Source: Epinephelus fuscoguttatus
Taxonomy: Eukaryota > Chordata > Actinopteri > Perciformes > Serranidae
Assembly: GCF_011397635.1 (NCBI RefSeq)
Contig: NC_064757.1
Span: forward strand, 31,015,339-31,079,338
Direction of reading: 5' to 3'
DNA length: 64,000 bases
Positions 31,500 through 44,676 of this stretch are shown here, piece after piece. Both the position numbers and the translations under genes were made by a program. Numbering within the stretch: the first letter of the stretch is position 1; each line of letters begins with the position of its first letter. The notes below the pieces were generated by a model that was not told the origin of the DNA, searched no databases, and saw nothing but the letters and a program-made list of their open reading frames with translations.

Positions 31500-32640
31500 C
31501 ATAGAAAAACCCATGCTGTCATGTGGTGTCAAAAACACTTGATATTTGGAGATTTCTGTAAGAACTGCATGTTTCTACCGTTGAATGGCACAAGCATTTC
31601 TGTTCTAGAAACTGCTGAGAAAATATATATATGTATATCTATGAAAGCTACATCCTCCTAATGCTCCAGGTCTGTAGTTTGTGGGTGTAAAGTTTCATTC
31701 CGAGAGGTCACAATGGGTCACTCTATACAGCGATGTTCATTTGAAAAATGGTCTCACATACAGTATGAATAAAACTGGGCTACTTGAATCCAAGAGTCTC
31801 AGCTTTCTAGTCATGCCCAGTTTATGCAAACACAATTGTACTGCATAAGAAAATTGACATTGCATTTGCTCAGAAATATGATCTTCCCATCTTAAGACAC
31901 AGAGGCAATTTTACTAGAATACTGCATGCCCGCTTTTCTTGCCTGAATCAAAAATCTATTAATTGACTCCAGACTGTACAGAATTCAGCTGCCAGGCTTT
32001 TAACCAGAACCAAGAGATGTGATCACATCACTCCAGTTTTAGCTTCTTTACACTGGCTCCCACTATGTCCCTCGCACAGCTATATCTCCATCCTCTTAGT
32101 ACTGTACACTCCAGGATGTATTCGGGCAGAGGTCTGTTCCAGAGGCTCGGCTGAAATCTAAAGGGGACAGAGGGTTTGCCATCAGGGCTCTGAGGCTCTG
32201 GAACAGTCTGTCTGAGGAAATCAGGTCGGCTGAGTCAGAGATCTCTTTTTAAGTCCCTTTTTAAAACAGACTTCTATCGGAGAGCCTTTCCTGATTTGAC
32301 TTGATTTTTAAGTTCATTTAAACTGTCTTTTATTTCCTCAGTTTTTATACACTAAAGTGTTTTTATCACTTCTTTTAAAAGTTGTTGTTTTCATGCCTTG
32401 TCCGTTTTAATCATTGACATGTAAAGCACTCTGTAACTCTGTTTGAAATGTGCTTTATCAATAAAGATTATTATTATCATTATTACCCAAAGAACCCATT
32501 TTTATTCAGATATCTTGAGGTGAGAGGTCATAGGACACCTGTGAAATGGCTATCCCAATTTTTTCCCTCACCAAAAATGAGCCTAACTTTGAAATGAACC
32601 CCTAGCGAGCAAGCTAGCTTTAAAACTCTGCCCCCTACAG
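31500..32640. repeat. Teleost repeat interrupted by the LINE at 31955
   Basis: Left part (to about 31830: GAATAAAACTGGGCTACTTG, AGTCTCAGCTTTCTAGTCAT) and right part (from about 32490: CCCATTTTTATTCAGATATC, TTGAGGTGAGAGGTCATAGG) belong to one common fish repeat. Confidence 0.5.
31955..32492 (+). mobile_element. 5'-truncated LINE (C-terminal reverse-transcriptase ORF and tail)
   Basis: Translates in pieces: Val-Gln-Asn-Ser-Ala-Ala-Arg-Leu-Leu-Thr, then Leu-Ala-Ser-Leu-His-Trp-Leu-Pro, a deletion, then Phe-Ala-Ile-Arg-Ala-Leu-Arg-Leu-Trp-Asn. This is the C-terminal end typical of L2/Rex1-like fish LINEs. It ends with AATAAAG and an ATT-rich tail near 32490. Confidence 0.75.
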
Positions 32641-33974
32641 CCTCTGAAAAATAGGAATGTCAGCTGAGGACATGGACGTCCTGGGGAGGTGGAAGAGGTT
32701 TTTAAGTTTACAACTAGAACACCGATCTTTACAGGTACAAACCCAGACTAAACTACTAATTGCATTAACCCATCAAATGCTTAAGTAACAGATACTGCTG
32801 CAGTCTGTGTGATGAGATTATTCGAGAAGCAGACAGAAGCCTTCTGATTGGTCGCCTTGGGAGATTCACCAGCTCAGGTGATCAGATGATTTGTGATTGG
32901 ATATTAAAAGAGAATCTGCCATATTATAATATGTCATCGGCCCTATGACAACTGTCAATAGCTATAGAAATAGCATCATAAACTGCAATATTAATACATA
33001 TTACAGCACTTCTGTAAGATTCTCCAAAATATAGGTGCAAATTCTATATCTGTCTCAAGCACTGGGTCAAAGCCACCTGACACACACCCACACACACCCA
33101 CACACAGTATTGATAGTAGCAGTTGGTGAGGTTAAGATGATGTGCCAGTTTAGAGTTGGCATCGGCCCCGGACAACATATGACCTCTCTGACATCCTAGG
33201 TCAGTCAGCTGATCTTACACAAGACAAGCAGGGAGGAAATAGAGACAGAGCGGGCAATGGTGAGGAGGAGCCAAAGAAATTCTGGAAAGGATGACAGAGA
33301 GAGAGAGACAGGAAGTGAAGGAAAGCTGAGTTGGAGAGAAGCTGTGGAAAAAAACTTGGAAAGGCAAAGGAGTTAGGAAGGTGGTGAAAGTCTAAAGAAG
33401 TGAGGGGCAGTGTGGGATGTTTTAAGGGTCACATTAAGGTCAGGTTTAAGGGTAAGAAAGAGGGTGGGAATGTTAGGATTAGAGGGATTCTCACCGAGAC
33501 TAGAAGATTAAATGAAGAGGGAAAGTAATGAAGAGAGGCACCTGAACCTTTAGAACGTTCTGAAATGGGGATCAACATGTTGGGATAAGTGGTGAGGCTT
33601 AGATGCTGAAGACACTGCTGGATATTTGAGAAACAGACAACATAAAGAGGACCAGTTGTGGACAGGTGGCTGTGTACCTGTTAATATCAGGCAGATTAAG
33701 AGGCCCCTAATGCAAGAGGCTGCTGTGTAGGCTGTACAGTGTGCTGTAATTGTTCACCCATGGAGCAAATGAATAACAAATGGCTGAGGATCATGCATAT
33801 ATGCTATGAAATGCTCTGTATGCATACTCTGTTTTATAAACACATTTATATTGTTCTCAAACAAATGCTTCTATATTTTTCAAAGGGAGGCATGTGTGCA
33901 TAAGGAGGTAGGAAACACAGACAGAGCTGCAAGAGTAAGATCCGAGATGCGAGGAGAGAGAGTCCATCACTCAC

Positions 33975-34250
33975 CTGAGGTTTATCTGAAGAGCGGAGGC
34001 AGCGAAGGGCCCCTGTGTTTCCTGTAGCACAGTCCGGAGAGGCTCAATGTGCAGAGCGAGAGCAGACTGAAGAACAGAGATGGGATCAGAGAGATGGGGA
34101 CACTGCTTTGGGATTAGCCTCTCACTGAGCAACAGACAGAAAATCCTCTTTCTACTGTCAGTCAGCATGTCTACCTGCCTCCTCACACACGCACTCAAAC
34201 ACATGCCTGCTCACACATACACATGAATACAAACTCACAGGAGGCTTTTA
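33975..34250 (-). other. ckmt2: Possible untranslated first exon of ckmt2
   Basis: About 3.7 kb above the ckmt2 ATG exon there is a perfect consensus donor on the - strand (CAG|GTGAGT, exon end at 33975) after non-repetitive sequence with no long ORF. A TATA-like ATAAAAG (34250-34244) sits above it. A matching acceptor precedes the ATG exon near 30247 (pyrimidine-rich, ending CACCAG). Mammalian CKMT2 also has a non-coding leader exon. Splicing between the two is inference. Confidence 0.4.
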
Positions 34251-34400
34251 TCATTTTCTCTCATGTGCTCTTCTTTTTGCTCATGAAACATCTTCAGAAG
34301 ATTTGCTCCTAAGTCAGTCTTAGCTGCAGCACCACTTGCGGTAACTTCTGACACCTTTGACAAGTCAATAAAGTTACCGCCCACACCGATCAGTGGCATC

Positions 34401-34410
34401 TTAAATATAG
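34401..34410 (-). promoter_or_regulatory. ckmt2: MEF2-type site above the putative ckmt2 leader exon
   Basis: On the - strand CTATATTTAA matches the MEF2 consensus YTAWWWWTAR at every position. It lies about 150-430 bases above the putative leader exon. MEF2 sites drive striated-muscle creatine kinase genes (established for the family). AT-rich DNA gives chance matches, so function is unproven. Confidence 0.35.
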
Positions 34411-35739
34411 CGAGCAGAAAAGAGATTACGAGGTCAGGTGCTCTGTGACACTTCAGCTGGAGTTTTTACACTAGTATTTAGTATTGTGGCTCCAAAAACA
34501 TTACTGTCCCTTCACTAGCTCTACTTAAGTATGAGTGTATTGTATGTACTTATCTTCTGACCAGAAAGTGTTGGGTTACCTGTCTGTCTACAGGAATATC
34601 AACCCTGCTCAGAATATATCAGCCTCTTGAAAATGTTCCTGTATGTCACGTTTGTTTTGTATCGCTAAGTGTAAAGTCCAGTTTCAGCACTGACATGGGT
34701 GTGGACAAAAGCAAAAATTTCCCAAGGAGGCACCATAGTACACAAACATGTAGAGAGTAGCCTAATGCTTATACTAAATGTAAGGAACATTTTTATTCAG
34801 CTTTCTAAACAAACAAGCCCTGTATGACAAATTTCCACTAAGCCCATGAGTTGCTGTCTTTGACTGGAAAGGGCTGAGATGTCACACACACAGTGTTGTG
34901 GTAAACTTCAGCTAGCTATCCATCTGTCTGTCAGAAACAGGAGTCGTGTTGGTTGATCTGCTGTAAAACTCCCACAGAGAAACAAATGCTTCCAACGTAC
35001 AACTGCCACCCTTCAGCTTCCTGCCCTTCTGCCAGCTTGTCACATCCCATGGAGAACATTTGGAACGATGACTTTATCACCTTGCAAACACTTGCAAAAT
35101 TAAAAGTCACACTTATGTCTGTCACTCTCTCTGACTCTGTCTGGTCTGTCTGAGTCTCTCTGCCTTTCCTTCACTCTGACATTATTTACTGCAACAAACA
35201 ATATCAGCTGTTGCTCTAACTGATACTAAACTGGAATCAAGTGTTTGATTTTTCTATTTAAACCTCACTTTGATATCATAGCTAGTAGAGATTAAAGAAG
35301 CAAACATTTTCGCATGTTATCGTTTAACTTGTAAGACTGAGCTAGTTTAATGAAACAAGAAGAGATGAGATCAGGTGATGTATAAAGGGTCATGCCTTTA
35401 CTGGTGCACAAAGAGGTGATGCTGGTCATGACCACAGTGTGGCAGTATGCCCACAGTGCTGGGTCACACTACATGACAATAACTACTGAGGCTTGTAACT
35501 TCAGGACAGAGGTTGTCAAAACCATTCAGCAGTACTCAAACAAGACTTTGTAGAGGATGTAGAGACTCTCTTTGATTAAAATGATGATTTGTATTTCAAT
35601 TACTTACCCCGTTACTTACCCCCAATTTACTGGAGTGTAATTTAAATACATATTGGAGGGGACACATCCCAGATTTTTGTGTCAAGATGCTTTAAAATGG
35701 TTCCTTTGCTGTAAAATTTCTCAAAATGTCTCCCCCTTA
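34411..35739. other. Intergenic sequence without a recognisable gene
   Basis: Between the putative ckmt2 promoter and the minisatellite. Short ORFs only. I see no exon, RNA gene or element ends. Confidence 0.45.
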
Positions 35740-36970
35740 TAATATGTATAATGTATAATATGCCATCAAAATAGCATTAAAGAAGACATAGTATGTCATA
35801 AAAAAGTCACACAATAAATTGTCTCTAAAAAAGTCTATTTCAAAAATGTCCTTACACATATGTCATAGAAAGTCTTAACAAAGTCAGGGTATAGTATCCT
35901 CTAGGATGTCAAACAATAATATGTTGTAAAAATGTAAAAAAGTCATAATATATTTATTCATGATGAAAACAGTAATAGTATAGTGTGTCATTGAAAAATT
36001 TAATAAAAACATCAAAGTAAAGAAAGTCATAAAAATTATATAAAAAAAAGTCATGGTACAGTATGTCGTAAAACGTAATAAAAATGTCATAGTATAATAT
36101 GTCATAAAATTTGAAAGAAAATGGAAAAGTATAGTATGGCAAAAAAGTTATTAGAAAAGTCAAAGTAAACTAAGTCATAAAATGTGATTTTAAAAAAAGT
36201 CGTTGTGAAGTATATTATGAATGTTGTCAAAAATCACGAAAAAAACGTCATAGTATGGTATGTGGTCCAAGATCATGAAAAAATGTCATAGTATAGTATG
36301 TAGTCAAAAATCACGACAAAAACATCATAGTATAGTATGTTGTCCAAAATCATGAGAAAATGTCATAGTATAGTATGTCGTCCAAAATCATGAAAAAACG
36401 TCATAGTATAGTATGTGGTCCAAAATCATGAAAAAAGTCATAGTATAGTATGTTGTCCAACATCATTAAATCATCATAGGTATGTTGTCAAAAATCATGA
36501 AAAAAGTGATAGCATAGTATGTCATCCAAAATCATGAAAAGAAAGTCATAGTATAGTATGTCATCCAAAATCATGAAAAAAAGTCATAGTATAGCATGTC
36601 ATCCAAAATCATGAAAAGAAAGTCATAGTATAGTACGTCGTCCAAAATCATGAAAAAACGTCATAGTATAGTATGTGGTCCAAAATCATGAAAAAAAGTC
36701 ATAGTATAGTATGTTGTCCAACATCATTAAATCATCATAGGTATGTTGTCAAAAATCATGAAAAAATATCATAGTATGGTATTTCATAAAAATGTGATGA
36801 AAAAAGTAACAGTATAGAATGTCATAGAAAATGTAATTTAAAAATGTCATAGTATAGAATTTTGTAAAAATATGAGAAAAAATGTGATTGTACAGTATGT
36901 CATATAAATATAATAAAAAGTCATACCATAGTTTGTCATGAAAATGTGACAAGTATGTCATAGTACAGCA
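35740..36970. repeat. Minisatellite, about 38-41 bp unit
   Basis: Unit approximately CATAGTATAGTATGT..GTCC AAAATCATGAAAAAA, best preserved at 36230-36770 and decaying outward. A larger block (36359-36500) recurs about 260 bases on (36621-36765), so there is a higher-order repeat. Both strands carry short AT-rich ORFs, which are artefacts. Confidence 0.92.
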
Positions 36971-37020
36971 TGAAAACTGATAGAATACAATATCATTGTA
37001 ATGAAAAAGTCATAAAATGT

Positions 37021-37900
37021 CAATCAAAACAACTGTCCTAGAAAAGTCAGTGTGTGTGTGTTCACCTTTCCTGTGAGACCCTCGATCATATGCTGGCTCC
37101 ATACCATGACCAACACTCGGTCATTAAACTTTGAGAACTACTGCTCCAAGGTGTGTGTTTCAAAATGCTCTAAAATGTTTTCTTTAGCTGTAAAGTGTCT
37201 TAAAAAAAAAAATCCTGGGAGGAATGCCCCCGGATCCCTCTGGAGGGTTGGGTCACAAGAGTCTGTCGATGCACGGGTGATTGTAAGAGCCCTATGGTAT
37301 GTTGAAAACAGAAAGGAGGGTGTTGCCAGACGAAGCAGAAGCAACTTAATATCATCAAAATAACTGAACACTTCAAGGAAATGCGCAGACACATAAGGCA
37401 TGTTGAATTTATTTCCCCTGGACCTACAAGTGAAAAATGCAGACAAATACACAAAAATGATATTACAATACAAACATAGCATCCTGTCTTCCCAAACCTG
37501 TGTGTGAAACAGATACTCAAAATTACAGACGCAGTGCGAAGGACACGTTTTTCCAAAAGCAAAGCCTGAAAACATTTCCTCTAATCAATCTGGAACAAGG
37601 TTATTGTTTTATGAGGAAAGTTGGCCTGCAAAACTTCCAACACTGCTACTTCATAACAACAGGCTGTTTTGCAGATGACATAGCCTAAAGACTATGCTGG
37701 ACATTATGAGCTACACTATGAGACAAATGTGCCAGATTAGATGGACAAAATATTGTTTCTATGCCTTTTAAGAGAGCCTCCCGACAGCTACAGAGACAAT
37801 ATAAATATAGAGAAGCAGAGGGAGAACGCACAGGGAGCGTCCAGTCAGACATGCACAACATGCAGCTGTTGTGTGCATGCAGGACAACTAGGTTTCATCA
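37021..37900. other. Intergenic sequence, no gene recognised
   Basis: About 37150-37260 contains TGCTCTAAAATGTTTTCTTT and AATGCCCCCGGATCCCTC; the first part resembles 35685-35735, on the other side of the minisatellite. These look like pieces of one old repeat. Long - strand ORFs (37138-37575) have no conserved features. Confidence 0.4.
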
Positions 37901-38709
37901 TACCAGCAATACAGAAAACAAATTTTGATTATTCAAATGCTACATTTTTTTAACCTTCAAAATACATCTTTTTTTTCTTTTGTTCTTTTGAATAAAGTTA
38001 TACAGATTTCTCGCAATACAAGGGATGCAAAACTAGAATTCAACATAAATGCAAGAGACAAATAAAAAAAAAAAATCAATATTCACAGCGTAACAATTCA
38101 AAGTATTTCTTCATCAATCATGTGATATGTGTGGAGTCACTATATACAAACATAAATACAGTATCTGATGAAATAAGTAGCATGATAAATAACGATCATA
38201 CTGTCACTCAAGCGAAGCTACATCTCAGAGAGTGCAAAAACTGTCCCAGCCTACATCCAAGAGTTACACACTGGGACCTGACTACACACGTCAGTATCTG
38301 ACAATTTGTAAAAGCCAAACAAACTGCACACAAACGCTGCAAAAGCTTTGGGTCAGTAGAGGTTATAACAATGTTTAAACACTAGAGGGAGATATTTGCT
38401 GCAATGACTTTACTGTGTTCACACTAACATGCTACTGTTGAGTCTACATGACCTATTTTCTGATAAAAAGAAGTTGAATGAGTGAAACTACAGTCCAATT
38501 TTTTTTTTAAAGGAATCTTAAGATTTCTAAGCAGGATTTATATAAAACTTTACTCTTGTAAAGTGGCAATTTGGGGGGAAATTGACTAATGGAAGGCACT
38601 GATAAAGTTTTTAATTTTGTATCATTCATGCGGACATTTTTTTTAGAAAGCTTTCCATTCTCATGGGACGTCTTTAAGCAAAGACTAAATACATATTTCA
38701 GTTTTTATC

Positions 38710-39532
38710 AATGTAAAAATCAGCCACTTTATTAAAATATACCAAATTTCCACTTTAAATTATCTTTATTTTAGTATCTTTCTATATTATATCTGAAGGC
38801 TTAAAGGCATATTTGCCGTACCCAGCCCACTGAGGATGCATAGTGGCTTAGAGAGTCACCCCGGTGCGAGTGAAGCATGCTAAGCTGAGGGTCAGGGGTC
38901 AGGTTGAAGGCCATTTAGACAGTTACATCCCAAGCTGAAATCATGCAAGTTTTATGCAGTGACCATCATGAAAGCGTTTTTTTGGGGCTCTTTGCTCCAG
39001 GACATGGCACGGAAATGCACAGGCAACAGAACACAGACAACAGCACAGAGACACAAGCTCAGACATCTCTCTCTGTCACACTATCTGTATATGCTACATC
39101 TCTGTTACATCCACTGTATCTTGCTCCATGCTCTCAGCCTTTCCTGCACTCTCGGGCTGTCTAAGGAAGTGTGATGTCATGCGCACCACACTCTCCACCG
39201 AGGAATGATGAGCGCAAACAGCGACATGTCATTTCCTCAAAACCCGATGCAACCAAAACCCTCTCCTCTTGTTCTCCTTGAAGACAATCAGTCCAACTCC
39301 TTCTCAACCTGTCCTCTTCTCATGCTCTCTGAGTCTCTTGCAAAAGCTCGTTCAACTGTCCTCATACTTGACTCTAAACATATCGCTCACTTCAGTCAGC
39401 ATCGCTCTCATATTCGTCTCCATGTCGCTCTCAAAACTTCCCGATTTCCTCTTGATTGATGAGATTATGTGGGCGTGTTGCCCTTGGGGGTCCAGGTTTG
39501 GCAGGCTCCCACTGGCCACAAACAGCTGGAAC
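38710..39532 (-). other. rasgrf2: Probable rasgrf2 3' UTR
   Basis: About 0.8 kb of sequence without recognisable repeats follows the stop codon. Two AATAAA hexamers on the - strand (TTTATT at 38765-38770 and 38728-38733) mark likely ends. The + strand ORFs here are unsupported. Confidence 0.45.
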
Positions 39533-42500
39533 TCAGGCAGGAAGCCTGGGCTCGATCTTCAGCGAGAGATCATAGAGCGTCTCTTCATCCATGATGAGAG
39601 TCTTATCCAGAAGGTACTGGGTCACCTGGACAGGAAGTATAAAAAGGGGGGAGAAGTACTGTTAGATTCGCACAAGGGATGGGAGGATTTTACTGTGGAT
39701 CGAGGTACACTCAGAAAGGTTGATCAGGTGAATTTACATTATCTGGATAATTCTGAATATGTCCCAAAGACACTGCTGCACTATCAAAAATAAAAGATGC
39801 TTTCAAAAACGCCATTTCAAACAGTTGACAAATCTGGTTTAGTAAAATTGTTGGATTATTTGCTTTTCAATAAAAAGTATGTTCACAAAAAAAGGTGCGT
39901 CCTATCTGTGATGAAAGTAATAAAGTATTTGTCTTTTAGTAAAATATAAGGTAAAGTGATTCCAGTATGTTTTAGTGCTATTTGAAGTTTAAGAATATTT
40001 TGATGGTTACTAGGACAATATCATGAATCACAGTTATTTTGGCCAGAATAATTGTGACACGAAATTCTATTATCACCGGTTTTTCAGACCAGTGACACAA
40101 AGCTCTGGCTTCATTTTGTAGTTGTTGTTTCTACACCCCTAAACTGTGGAATTCGTTATCTCTGAATATTATTGGTTTTTGCCTTCTTTTTCCCTCCTGT
40201 TCATTTTTATTCTGTTGTCTTTATGTATTTACTCTCTTTTTATCCTATGAAGTTTTAATCATCTTTTTTGTACGTGTGTTCTGTTTTGGTTGGTTTGCTT
40301 TTTTTAATATTTTACTGTATTGTGTCTGTGTCCAATTTTGCCACGTGAAGCACTTTAGGCTGCATGTTTGTATGACAGGTGCTGTACAAATAAAATTGAG
40401 TTGAGATGAAATGTTTCACATTTTAGCAACTACATGACTACATGGTCTTAAAGGCTAACTAGGGTATAAACCTAAATGACTTTGAGAATGTGCTGCTTCA
40501 CTCAAATTGAATTTAGATCTCATAGATGTCTTTATCTAAACTGCTCTCCACTGATGTCTGTTTGGTTCAGCTAATAGCTGCAGGGGGTTAATACTCAGTG
40601 GCTGTTTGAAAGATGGATATGTTATAGCAGAAACAGAGGACTGGAGATTTAAGATGGCTTCTGCAGGGCCAAGTCCTTAGCTCTCAGACACATGTTACAA
40701 ATATACATTTCCAGAAGCCTATCATAGATCAAAAAGGGATTTTTAATCATCTTTTCACAACAGCAGCCAGGAGCGCAACTTCTATGATGGATTTGTATTT
40801 TCAAACCTTCAAACTCCTACATACTAGCGTCAAAGTCAGTCTTTGACATTTTATATCACAATTTATTTTGTGATCAGGACATTGAAATACACAGATCATT
40901 TGGGAAGATACTTCAGCTTGTTGGTATCATTGCTTTTAACTTATGTAAGTTTAACATTTCTGAAAGTTGAATATTTTCCTGCACAATATGGAAATGAATG
41001 GAATGGAAATCCTTTAAACACATAACTTAAACTGGGTTATCTTAACCTAACATAGATTTACAACTACCCGTACACTGGGTTGTACAAACCAACATGCTGG
41101 GTCAAAGAAAACTAGCACTGGGGTCGTCCTTGTTTGACCCAGCACTGGGTTGCAGAATCAACCCAAGCTGGATTATATTCAACCCAACATTTTTTTAGAG
41201 TATTTTTTTTTCAACAGTGTTATACAAATTAATTTGACTATTTATTATCCTCTAAATGTCCTGTGCATTTGATGATGTCTAGTGGTGCTTTGGTGATGGT
41301 CTTGAGAAATAAGAGGAACTCTGACTCTATTAGGGAAAACATATTCAATGTGTTTTCAGAAACGTACCTTGGCTTGATGCTCTATTCTGTACGGAGTCTG
41401 CTGGAACTGTCGGATCTCTCTGATGATGTGGGATATCTGAAGAAAATTATGAATTGTAGTTGACACTAAAGTAACACACATGATGCATGGATGATTTGCA
41501 TTATTTTTTGTATGCATGTATGCACCTACCATCCTCATTTTGGAGAAGTTAACAAGACCTTCCTCAGTAAAATTGGGCGTTCCCTCCTCAATAAAGGCCA
41601 AGTCTGTTAGATACATTCCCAGGTATGGCACACATGGAGGATTGCAGCTGGAGGAAGAAAGTGTGAGGAAATAATGTGCACATTGTCTCAAAGTCAATAA
41701 AAGCACATTTCTATTTTGTCATTTGTGATATTGATATAGTCTCACTTTTTCAGGGTCTCCCTCAGATTTTTAAAGCGTCCCTCAGAGGACACAATCTTCT
41801 GCAGTTTGTCCATCAGGGCTTTAGTCTGAGCAAACCACAAATACACAGATAAAGTCATTTACAAAGACTATTATGAGCAACACAGGGCAAACAAGACAGT
41901 TGCATTAACCCAAGATCCACTTACTCTTAATAAAACATGATGATAATAAAAATGACAAAATCGAATTTGCTTCGGCCCTGAATAGGCAGCGTGGCTCTCT
42001 GGAGAGACAGACTGTCTGGTGATTGGATGATTATGGCTTTGATCGATTTAGTGTTCATAGGAATTGAGCGAAGAGCAGATACTTAACATTACAGATAAAT
42101 GCCTCTCTTCGCTGTCTTTCCCTTCCCTCTCTCTAATGAAATCATTTATATGTATCTGAAGAAGATTATGAAGACTAAAGGACTTTCTTCTGATCCTGCT
42201 TAGGTAAACTTTATATACACTTGTTTTAAAGTACACAGAGAGGATTGATGGGGAATTACTCCACCTGTTTGCTGACTTTAGCCCAAGTCTTCTTCAAACG
42301 GTAGATGGCACTGCGATTGAGCGCAGATATGATCTCCAGTACTCCGTTGTAGTTGTTGAGACAGCGGCAGATGTCAGCCACAGCAACCCACTTCTCTATG
42401 GAGTTGGCCCTGGAGCCAACGTCAGTGTGGGTCATAATCTGTGATGCCACCAGGTTACTCATCTTCAAAAGGAAAAGAGAATATAAAAGAAGTGTGTTGG

Positions 42501-44676
42501 ATATTTACAGAAGGATGAGAGAGAATATATCACAGATATTCAAAGAGCTTACATCATTGAAGTGTTGAGTAGTTTTCATGATGTATGGTGTCCTCTCTGT
42601 TTTATCAACCTTCATCCAGCCCTGCCCCAGGAACTCTCTGAGGGAGGAGGGGGGTCAGAGACATGTGATAAGCCCAAATTAGATCACACACACTGAAATA
42701 CAGCACAGTAATCTCACAAGATGTAAGTTATATTAGCTAAAGCCTGTGATTTAAAGATATTATCACATCCCCAGCAGGGGTTGATAAGGATTTCTTAAAC
42801 TATTTAAACACCACAATAAAGACAGATGGCTCATGAAGGCTGCTGAGGAGTCAAGAGCTGAGCTTGGTGTGTATGACAATACTGTTGGATGAAAATTTTG
42901 TATTGCAATCTAGCCAAAGCTAAATTTGAGAAACAACAAAATGCATTTTATTCTAGTTTTAATTACTTAGAAGTTAGCTGTGTTTCCTTGTTGTTTTCAC
43001 TGGTTTTTAACTTCACAAACCAAAGAGTTGGATTATTTTTCTAAGGTCACAGATTTCTGAGAAAGGTCAACACAGTGAATATAAATTAGATGGAGATGCA
43101 CTGAGGCTTCTGAGCTGTTTTACTCTACTAGTGCAAATATGTGTCATATTGCAAAAATACATAAACAATTTACACCTAAAGAAAAAAAAACATGATGTAG
43201 AGCCTACACTGATCAGCCAAAACATTTAAACCTCTGCCAGGTGACGTGAATAACATTGATAATCTCATACAATGCAGTGTTCTGCTGGAATACCTTTGCA
43301 TTTATTTGGATGCCACTTGACACTCTCTACCCATCCAAACAGCAGACCAAGCACTCCCTCATGACAATGGCACTCCCGAGGGCAGTGCTTCCCCCAGCAG
43401 GACCATGTACCCTGCCATACGGAGGATCGAAGGGCATCTCTGAAGTACCAGCATGTCCTACAAATGCTCGATCAGATTGGAATCAGTGGAATTGGGTGGC
43501 CAGTTTTTGTGGTGTGGTTTGGCACATTGTCCAGCAGTGGGGGCACTGCTATCAGGGAGCCACTGATACTTGGTTTGCAATGGTGCATGGGTGGATGGAG
43601 CCTGTCAAGTGGCATCCATATGAATAGCAGGACCAATGGTTTCCCAGGGGAGCACTGCATTGTAACAAGATGATCAATGTTTTTCACTTCACCCACCAGT
43701 GATTTTATATTTTGGGTGTTTGGTGTTAATACCATAACTTTTAATTACTCTTAATCTGCCACCCATTTCCGCAGAGGAGGAGGTGAGGTGACATAGTATA
43801 AAAAGCGACAAAGTCTGCATAATGTTGTATAAAGATGGAATAAGTCCTCATAAGGTGGGTGGGACAGGTGGTGAATGGGTCAAACAAGTACAGGACTTTC
43901 ACCCATGGGACCAGTGTTTATGACCAGAAGTAAACGTTGACTTCTTTTGATAACAATGTAGCATAGCATGCTGGTATGTGTGGTGTACAAAGCTAGTGAA
44001 TTTACATGGTATTATGTTAGCAACAAAGGTCTTTATTTAAGCTAAATCATGTTGTTTTCTCTCGACCTAACTACCTATTTTTGTTGCCTGAACATGAAAC
44101 TTTATAGCATAATGGCAACTGTTTTATAACCTTAAGGCTGTGTTTTAATCTGCAAACATTAGTACAGTAATATATGTCATTTTGGATGTCAGTGGAAATC
44201 AACTTAATCTTTCATTTAGGTATGAAAGAGTATTTTTTTTTCCAGAACCTATTATCAAAGAATGAAATTACTAAATGCACGGTGCAAAGAATCTTTAATG
44301 TATTCGCAGGTGTTGCAGATGTTTCACAAACCTTCACCATAACAGCAGTTTACCAGATAGTGATGTCTGTATCTTGCGGATCAGTGTAAATTCAGTATTA
44401 ATTAAAACTGAAGTTAAAATTCAATGCCCTCAGTTTTCCTCACGGACCCTCTAGAAGCATACTTTTACATGGACTGCTTAGAGTTTTTATAATAAACAGT
44501 ATTCATAAATGTGATTAAATGTTGTTTGGCTTGATGCAGATCACAACGTGAGAGTTTTATGAGAGGACTGACTCGTAAGGAATGCTCCTGAAGACGATGT
44601 GATCCAGCAGAGTGATCTGCTCGGCCAGCTCCATCGCTGAGAGAGACTCGAAACACTCTGCCTTCGGACAGTCCGC
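39533..44676 (-). CDS. rasgrf2: rasgrf2 exons coding the Cdc25 RasGEF catalytic domain
   Basis: Seven exons (44676-44573, 42637-42553, 42462-42265, 41825-41746, 41647-41530, 41436-41368, 39625-39533) code the Ras-exchange domain. Landmarks: Leu-Ala-Glu-Gln-Ile-Thr-Leu-Leu-Asp at the start; Gly-Gln-Gly-Trp-Met-Lys; [11 protein letters not shown]; Asn-Pro-Pro-Cys-Val-Pro-Tyr-Leu-Gly with Asp-Leu-Ala-Phe-Ile-Glu-Glu-Gly; and the closing Gln-Tyr-Leu-Leu-Asp-Lys segment. No stop, frameshift or missing block is seen, so the domain looks functional. Confidence 0.95.

Noticed and set aside
33235-33560. Purine-rich stretch between ckmt2 and its putative leader exon
   Set aside because: Could form unusual DNA structure, but it is imperfect and such composition is common; no specific function is supported.
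36230-36770. Regular repeats with near-constant spacing, CRISPR-like at first sight
   Set aside because: The spacers are the same sequence as the repeats, units vary in length, and the host is a vertebrate; it is a minisatellite.
37138-37575. 145-aa and 120-aa - strand ORFs
   Set aside because: No conserved motif, overlapping frames of similar length, and repeat-like sequence; no splice or promoter support.
39269-39793. 174-aa + strand ORF
   Set aside because: It lies over the last rasgrf2 exon and its 3' UTR on the other strand, and shows no protein features.
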